Assembly (NCBI GenBank): GCA_014382345.1
Contig: JACNJX010000056.1
Coordinates: 24,392 to 64,031, forward strand
Reading direction: 5' to 3'
Length of the DNA: 39,640 nucleotides
From: Alphaproteobacteria bacterium
GTDB lineage: Bacteria; Pseudomonadota; Alphaproteobacteria; Rhodospirillales; Casp-alpha2
Each line of letters opens with the position of its first letter. The stretch's first letter is position 1. A model generated the notes under the pieces. It saw nothing but the letters and a program-made list of their open reading frames with translations. It made no database searches and had not been told where the DNA came from. Shown here in pieces: positions 35,778 through 39,640 of this stretch. Made by a program: the position numbers and the translations under genes.

Positions 35778-36303
35778 ATAGACCGCTGGGGTAATTAGCC
35801 GTTTCAGTTCCGAACTGGCGGCGGAGAACGGACAAGCTCTGATCATTGAATCCCATAGAGTAAATTTTATCTACAGTACGTTTATCGGAACTCAACGGCA
35901 GGCGCAGAAATTCATATTGCAGATCCTCCCCTTGATCGGTAATGCCTTTGTTAACAAAGTGAACCGGCACCCTTTGCTCCACCACTATAGAAAGTTCACG
36001 ATAAACCTTTTCACCAAGCTCGGGAGGTCTCAAATCACGCACGGAATGCCCCGTCCAATCTCGTCCCTCCACGCGCGCGCGGGCCGTTCCATGAAAACGA
36101 TAAACGAAGTCAAGCGGGTCGGCGATGACGTCAACGACGACAGACAGAGGAACGGACTGCGGATCCAGTTCATCGAGATGGAATTCTTCCCACGCGGGCG
36201 CAAAATGGTCACCGCGTTTGCTCTCCCAGTAAGCGAAAATTTCGGCAAGCCTTTTGGAGAGCGACGCAGGATCAAGGTCCTGGATAGCTGTTTCAAATTT
36301 CAT
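35761..36303 (-). CDS. PAS_5-type PAS domain protein
   Basis: The 180-residue protein resembles the PAS_5 family common in Rhodospirillales: KRLAEIFAYWESKRGDHFAPAW near the N-terminus, then FVYRFHGTARARVEGRDWTGHSVRDL as the PAS core, and LQYEFLRLPLSSD. No output domain or membrane segment is present, so it may be a sensor module working through a partner. Ligand is unknown. The C-terminus ends KKKT at a stop lying within a 19-bp tandem duplication. The gene and its upstream region are visibly less GC-rich than the neighbours. It is convergent with maeB. Confidence 0.82.
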   Translation of the reverse strand: MKFETAIQDLDPASLSKRLAEIFAYWESKRGDHFAPAWEEFHLDELDPQSVPLSVVVDVIADPLDFVYRFHGTARARVEGRDWTGHSVRDLRPPELGEKVYRELSIVVEQRVPVHFVNKGITDQGEDLQYEFLRLPLSSDKRTVDKIYSMGFNDQSLSVLRRQFGTETANYPSGLSKKKT

Positions 36304-36592
36304 GAATTTTAAAGATAGTAATTACTGTTACCCCATACAATTCAAATAGATTTAACGTCCAGAAAGTGTGAACCAAGCGCTTCTTTTCAATATCCGCTTC
36401 TGGCTAAAGGCGGGCACCTGTCCATCCGAAACCAGGGACCAACCGTTACTAAAAAGCCGAATGGGCAAGACCTCATTTGTGGACGGACAACCGGGATTGA
36501 TAAAAGTTAAGGCCGCAGTTGGTGGAACGTGCGACTCCGTTTAAAGGGTTCCGGCCGTTGCCGGGCCTGTGGTTGCAGGAAAGGGAGGCGGC
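36304..36592. other. Low-GC divergent gap between PAS_5 gene and hemerythrin gene
   Basis: No gene is seen in these 289 bases. The left end has a 10-bp palindrome AGTAATTACT (36317-36326) just before the PAS_5 start. A degenerate FNR-like box lies at 36497-36510. Base composition is clearly lower in GC than the flanks on both sides. Confidence 0.5.
36497..36510 (+). promoter_or_regulatory. Degenerate FNR-like half-perfect box upstream of hemerythrin
   Basis: TTGAT-AAAA-GTTAA differs from the FNR/FixK consensus by one base in the right half. No -10 element is seen at class II spacing (about 36533), so this is weak evidence only. It is noted because the gene downstream encodes an oxygen- or NO-binding type of protein and two perfect boxes occur elsewhere in the window. 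Confidence 0.25.
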
Positions 36593-37069
36593 ATGAAAAT
36601 CACCGACGCATTATATGGCGAGCATGGCCTGTTTTACGTCCAAATGGGTTACCTGGATTCAGTACTGGGTGAAAGCGGCGAACTATCCCTGGACGCCCTT
36701 AAGGCGTTGACGGACGGATTCGAGCGCATGGTCGTGAGCCACGCGGCGATCGAGGAAGAAGGCCTGTTCGCCGCCCTCGACGCGTCTCTGGGCGGCATGG
36801 GGCCGCTGGAGGTCATGCGCGGCGAGCACCGGGAAATCGACCGCCTTTTGGCCGCCGCCCGGGATGCGGACACGGTGGGCGTCTGCGCCAGCTGCTTGCG
36901 CGATCTGCTGACCCTGCTGCGCCAGCACTTTACCAAGGAAGAACGGGTGTTGTTCGTTCTCGCCCAGCAGCACCTGGACGAAGACACCCTCAACACTCTC
37001 GGCGATACCTGGGCCGAAACCCGCGCCGTCGCCGTGCGCGGCCCCGAGGACGCGCCGGGATGTCATTGA
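36593..37069 (+). CDS. Hemerythrin HHE-domain protein
   Basis: The 158-residue four-helix protein has di-iron ligand candidates in order: His11 in GEHGLF, His50 and Glu54 in SHAAIEEEGLF, His79 in RGEHREID, and His112 and Glu116 in RQHFTKEERVLF. Such domains bind oxygen or nitric oxide, or sense iron. Unusual features are CASC (Cys98/Cys101) in the third helix region and a C-terminal Gly-Cys-His. The ATG at 36593 has GGGAGG five bases upstream. It ends six bases before the convergent DUF938 gene. Confidence 0.9.
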   Translation: MKITDALYGEHGLFYVQMGYLDSVLGESGELSLDALKALTDGFERMVVSHAAIEEEGLFAALDASLGGMGPLEVMRGEHREIDRLLAAARDADTVGVCASCLRDLLTLLRQHFTKEERVLFVLAQQHLDEDTLNTLGDTWAETRAVAVRGPEDAPGCH

Positions 37070-37075
37070 GGGAGG

Positions 37076-37735
37076 TCAATTTTGACGGTTGAAAATCACC
37101 GTCAGGTTATTGGCCGGCATATCGACGGTTTCGACCAACGCCAAGCCGCATCCCTGGGCGACATCGGTAACATGGTCGAGATTGCGGATGCCCCAGGCCG
37201 GGTTTTGGCTTTTAAGACTGGCGTCGAATTGGGCGTTTGACGGCGCCGTATGTTCACCGCCTCGCATGAACGGCCCGTAAAGGACAAGCAGGCCGTTTTC
37301 CTTAAGAATGCGTCCCGCGCCGGCCATCAGGCCGAGACAGCATTCCCAGGGCGCGATGTGGATCATGTTGGCGGAATAAATAACGTCCGAAGTTTCAAGG
37401 GACCAAACGTCTTTTGTCACATCCAAATCCAGCGGCGGGCGCAGGTTAGGGGTGTTTGTGTCTTCTACCCAGGCGGCGACGGAAGCGCGGTTTATCGGAT
37501 CGGGTTCCGTCGGTTGCCAGGTCAGGCCGGGGAAACGGGGCGCGAAATAGGCTGCGTGCTGGCCGCTGCCGGCGCCGATCTCGAGCAGAAATCCGGTTTC
37601 TGGCAGCACGCGTTTGAGGACCGCCAGAATAGGCTCGCGGTTGCGTTCGGTGGCGGGGAAGTGCTGGCGCCTGTCTGCAATGGAGTCACCCGTGGAGTCC
37701 GTGCCGGCATCATTGGCGGAAGGTGCATCGTTCAT
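37076..37735 (-). CDS. DUF938 class I SAM-dependent methyltransferase
   Basis: The 219-residue protein has FPATERNREPILAVLKRVLP, then LLEIGAGSGQHAAYFA (AdoMet motif I), YSANMIHIAPWE and VLYGPFMRGGEHTAPSNAQFDASL, all typical of DUF938. Substrate is unknown. The frame is open up to 38041, but that part is antisense to the TerB-like gene. I choose ATG 37735, which leaves about 25 residues before the conserved domain; ATG codons at 37762 and 37834 are possible alternatives. Divergent from the TerB-like gene, convergent with hemerythrin. Confidence 0.88.
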   Translation of the reverse strand: MNDAPSANDAGTDSTGDSIADRRQHFPATERNREPILAVLKRVLPETGFLLEIGAGSGQHAAYFAPRFPGLTWQPTEPDPINRASVAAWVEDTNTPNLRPPLDLDVTKDVWSLETSDVIYSANMIHIAPWECCLGLMAGAGRILKENGLLVLYGPFMRGGEHTAPSNAQFDASLKSQNPAWGIRNLDHVTDVAQGCGLALVETVDMPANNLTVIFNRQN

Positions 37736-37832
37736 GTCCTGAAAGGTAGGCAGCTTGCCCATGCCGGACAAGGGCAATTCCCCAACCAGCAAAGGGTTGC
37801 CGGTGGCCGAATGGGTATGGTAGGCAAGGCCC

Positions 37833-38306
37833 ATGATTGATCGAATTAAGGCCCTTATCCTGGGCGGCGGCAGCGATGACGGCGGCACAGGCGGTTCGGA
37901 CACAGGCGCCAATGATTTGCGGGTGGCTTCGGTTGCCCTGTTGATTGAGGCGGCGGTTATGGACGGTGATTTTGATGACGCGGAACGCCAAGTCATTGCC
38001 GGGCTGATCGCGGAGCGTTTCGATCTCGAAGGCAGCGCCATCGAGGATCTGATAGCGGCCGGCGAGGAAGCGGTGGAAGATTCGCATCAGCTCTATGGCT
38101 TCACCCGTGTCATCAAACAGGGTTTCGATGTGGAGGACCGGGTCGAAATGATCGAGATGCTGTGGGACGTGGCCTGCGCCGACGGCGTGGTCCACGATTA
38201 TGAGGCCAATCTGGTGCGCCGGGTGGCCGGGCTGATCCATGTGCCCGATCGTGATAGCGGCGCCGCGCGCAAACGGGCCATGATGCGACACAATCTTGAA
38301 CGCTGA
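37833..38306 (+). CDS. TerB-like (tellurite resistance B family) protein
   Basis: The 157-residue acidic helical protein has a glycine-rich N-terminal linker (residues about 10-26). The TerB fold follows: VALLIEAAVMDGDFDDAERQVI and MIEMLWDVACADGVVHDYEANLVRRV, the two DGxxxxxE-type acidic helix pairs of the family. TerB domains bind metal and associate with membranes or nucleic acid-processing proteins, but no other ter gene is present, so tellurite resistance should not be assumed. AAGG precedes the ATG. It lies 85 bases before fdxA on the same strand. Confidence 0.87.
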   Translation: MIDRIKALILGGGSDDGGTGGSDTGANDLRVASVALLIEAAVMDGDFDDAERQVIAGLIAERFDLEGSAIEDLIAAGEEAVEDSHQLYGFTRVIKQGFDVEDRVEMIEMLWDVACADGVVHDYEANLVRRVAGLIHVPDRDSGAARKRAMMRHNLER

Positions 38307-38334
38307 TTTTTTTAGAGCGCCCTGCTTCTAGGGC

Positions 38335-38362
38335 TTGCAACGCCGGAAAAAAGTTCTTTAAT
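38335..38362 (+). promoter_or_regulatory. Sigma-70-type promoter for fdxA
   Basis: TTGCAA (38335-38340, 4 of 6 to TTGACA) and TTTAAT (38357-38362, 5 of 6 to TATAAT) are separated by 16 bases. The predicted start near 38369 gives a leader of about 22 bases with GGAG before the fdxA ATG. A hairpin GCCCT/AGGGC lies just upstream (38318-38333). Confidence 0.5.
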
Positions 38363-38390
38363 CGGGGATAGGCCCGCAACGGAGAAAACC

Positions 38391-38726
38391 ATGACCTACG
38401 TCGTTATTGAAAGCTGCATCAAGTGCAAACTGATGGACTGTGTTGAAGTCTGCCCCGTAGACTGTTTCTACGAAGGCGAAAACATGCTGGTCATTCATCC
38501 CGATGAATGCATCGATTGCGGTGTCTGCGAGCCGGAGTGCCCGGTCGAGGCCATCGTGCCCGACACCGAGCCCGACATAAACAAATGGCTCGAGATCAAT
38601 ACCGAATATGCGGACAAATGGCCGAACATCAACCGTAAGGGCGAACCCCCGGCGGACTCCGATGAGTGGCGCGACAAGCCCGGCAAAGCTGAAATGTTCA
38701 GCGAAAAACCCGGTAAAGGCAGCTGA
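38391..38726 (+). CDS. fdxA: 7Fe/8Fe-type ferredoxin FdxA
   Basis: The 111-residue electron carrier has nine cysteines, at 9, 12, 17, 21, 25, 40, 43, 46 and 50. The arrangement ([17 protein letters not shown], then [12 protein letters not shown]) is that of the [3Fe-4S][4Fe-4S] ferredoxins of the FdxA family, and [18 protein letters not shown] is nearly invariant in alphaproteobacteria. The C-terminal extension ([15 protein letters not shown], then a charged tail) is also typical. GGAG precedes the ATG. It is usually followed by carD, as here. Confidence 0.95.
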   Translation: MTYVVIESCIKCKLMDCVEVCPVDCFYEGENMLVIHPDECIDCGVCEPECPVEAIVPDTEPDINKWLEINTEYADKWPNINRKGEPPADSDEWRDKPGKAEMFSEKPGKGS

Positions 38727-39080
38727 TAAGGCGGTAAAGCGGTTTTTTACGGTTAAATCCGGCAGGTTTTGTCCGGATTTATGCGTTTTCTGTGTTGTCG
38801 TCGGTGTTTCGGACGTTTCAGGCAAAGGTTTTTTTTGCCGTAAAATTGTGTTATAGTAGCCATTGGCGGCGATTTTAGGCCTTTTTTTTGTGGCTGAAGT
38901 GGATGAAACCGGCCTTTTGTTGTTTTATTTAACGCTGAATAGAGTTGTTGCGGCGCAAAATTTTCAAAAATTCTGGATTGATGGCGGTTTCCGTTCCCAT
39001 GGCGGCGGTTGGCTGTGGAAAACGGTTTTCCGCTCCCTTTTCCGCCCCCGGGCATGACGCTTAAAGGAGAAGCTAGGCAA
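38727..39080. other. Intergenic region between fdxA and carD (354 bp)
   Basis: No convincing gene; a 64-codon frame at 38863-39057 lacks a ribosome site and recognisable sequence. The left part has a stem-loop (38755-38780) and a second one, GGCAAA/TTTGCC with a T-rich loop (38821-38839). A TATAGT hexamer (38852-38857) might be a -10 element for a long carD leader, but no -35 match is seen. The stretch is unusually T-rich for this genome. Confidence 0.5.
38755..38780 (+). terminator. Hairpin, possible terminator of fdxA
   Basis: Perfect 8-bp stem AAATCCGG / CCGGATTT with a ten-base loop, 28 bases after the fdxA stop. The following sequence has only a short T stretch, so it is a moderate candidate. 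Confidence 0.4.
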
Positions 39081-39640
39081 ATGGCTAAAAGTACGGCTAA
39101 AAGTAAGAAAAGTACGACCAAGAGCAAACCTCAGGCTGCCAAAAAGGCTGCCAATAAGGCTGCCAATAAGGCTGCTAAAAAGCCCGCCAGCAAGGCCGCC
39201 AGCAAGGCCGCCAGTAAAACCCCGGCTAAGACCACATCTAAGGCCCCGGCCAAAAGCAACGCCCCGGCCCCAAAGCCGGCTGATGCTGTCGCCAAGAGCG
39301 CGCCGAAAAGCAGGGCCAAGAGTTCGGCGAAGAAGAAGCTGTTGTTCGGCCCCGGCGATTACGTCGTCTATCCGACCCACGGCGTCGGCCAGGTGACCAG
39401 CGTCGAGATTCAGGAAATCGCCGGCCACAAGCTGAAACTGTTCGTGATTTCCTTCGAACAGGACCGAATGACGCTGCACGTCCCGATCACCAAGGCCGAC
39501 ACGTCCGGCCTGCGCAAGCTGAGCTCGCGCAAGATGATGGACACCGCCATGGAAACCCTCAAAGGAAGGGCACGGGTCAAGCGCACCATGTGGAGCCGCC
39601 GCGCCCAGGAATACGAAGCCAAGATCAATTCCGGCGATCC
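39081..39640 (+). CDS. carD: CarD-family transcriptional regulator with histone-H1-like N-terminal tail (3' end outside window)
   Basis: The frame runs off the window, showing 186 residues. The first about 85 are almost only Lys, Ala, Ser, Pro and Thr, with AAKKAANKA- and ASKAASK-type repeats like eukaryotic H1 tails. The CarD RNA-polymerase-interacting domain then begins: LLFGPGDYVVYPTHGVGQV, then FVISFEQDRMTLHVPITKA and GLRKLSSRKMM. CarD stabilises open promoter complexes by binding the RNA polymerase beta subunit and DNA upstream of the bubble. The basic tail is longer than usual and should bind DNA non-specifically. AAGGAG lies 12 bases before the ATG. It follows fdxA, as in relatives. 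Confidence 0.93.
   Translation, partial: MAKSTAKSKKSTTKSKPQAAKKAANKAANKAAKKPASKAASKAASKTPAKTTSKAPAKSNAPAPKPADAVAKSAPKSRAKSSAKKKLLFGPGDYVVYPTHGVGQVTSVEIQEIAGHKLKLFVISFEQDRMTLHVPITKADTSGLRKLSSRKMMDTAMETLKGRARVKRTMWSRRAQEYEAKINSGD

Noticed and set aside
37736-38041. N-terminal extension of the DUF938 methyltransferase reaching into the TerB-like gene.
   Set aside because: The extension is antisense to TerB-like coding sequence and has Ser/Pro-rich non-family sequence. Family members begin near the ATG at 37735.
37833-38306. Tellurite-resistance locus.
   Set aside because: Only a TerB-like domain protein is present, with no terC, terD or terZ genes; the family name alone does not imply resistance.
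38863-39057. 64-codon frame between fdxA and carD.
   Set aside because: No ribosome site, no family resemblance, and it lies in a T-rich structured gap.

Overview
The window looks like a GC-rich alphaproteobacterial chromosome, most likely Rhodospirillales-like. This rests on gene content (complete System I cytochrome c maturation, HtpG, a MaeB-type malic enzyme, a PAS_5-type protein, a helicase plus S4-domain pair, FdxA and CarD) and codon use; no rRNA or tRNA gene is present to fix the taxonomy. Nearly all of it is coding. No CRISPR array, insertion sequence, integrase or phage gene was seen.

Layout. 1-960 is a degenerate chemoreceptor-like protein, convergent with pgk (988-2181, minus). 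2278-10116 (minus) holds a membrane cytochrome b and a complete ccmABCDEFGHI set, with many 4-base stop/start overlaps. An FNR/FixK-type box sits between ccmB and ccmC. 10272-11561 is a divergent PLP aminotransferase. It is followed by a hairpin-rich intergenic stretch and two exported proteins (11915-13154). One of these is a lysine-rich, four-cysteine protein built from an internal duplication; the other is an alpha/beta hydrolase. 13213-21637 (minus) is a seven-gene run: long-chain acyl-CoA synthetase, LivG, LivH, LivM, a periplasmic binding protein, LivF and a PaaK-like CoA ligase. It reads as import plus CoA activation of a carboxylic acid. 21920-25095 carries a lone receiver-domain protein and aconitase. 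A DUF1223 exported protein, an Ada-like protein, htpG and pcm follow.

29772-32734 is an SUV3-like helicase with an S4 RNA-binding protein. In many relatives this pair is followed directly by fdxA and carD; here they appear only at 38391 and 39081. The intervening 5.6 kb holds a [2Fe-2S] protein, malic enzyme, a PAS_5 protein, a hemerythrin, a DUF938 methyltransferase and a TerB-like protein. carD is cut by the window end and has a long histone-H1-like lysine/alanine tail.

Together the window is mainly central metabolism and respiration (pgk, acnA, maeB, ccm) with stress proteins. Two well-formed FNR/FixK boxes, before ccmC and maeB, both lie close to class II activator spacing from a -10 element, so oxygen-responsive control is the main regulatory inference. 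The most unusual items are the duplicated four-cysteine exported protein and its hairpin-rich upstream region, the H1-like CarD, and the degenerate chemoreceptor. I do not see convincing evidence for a wholly new multi-gene system.
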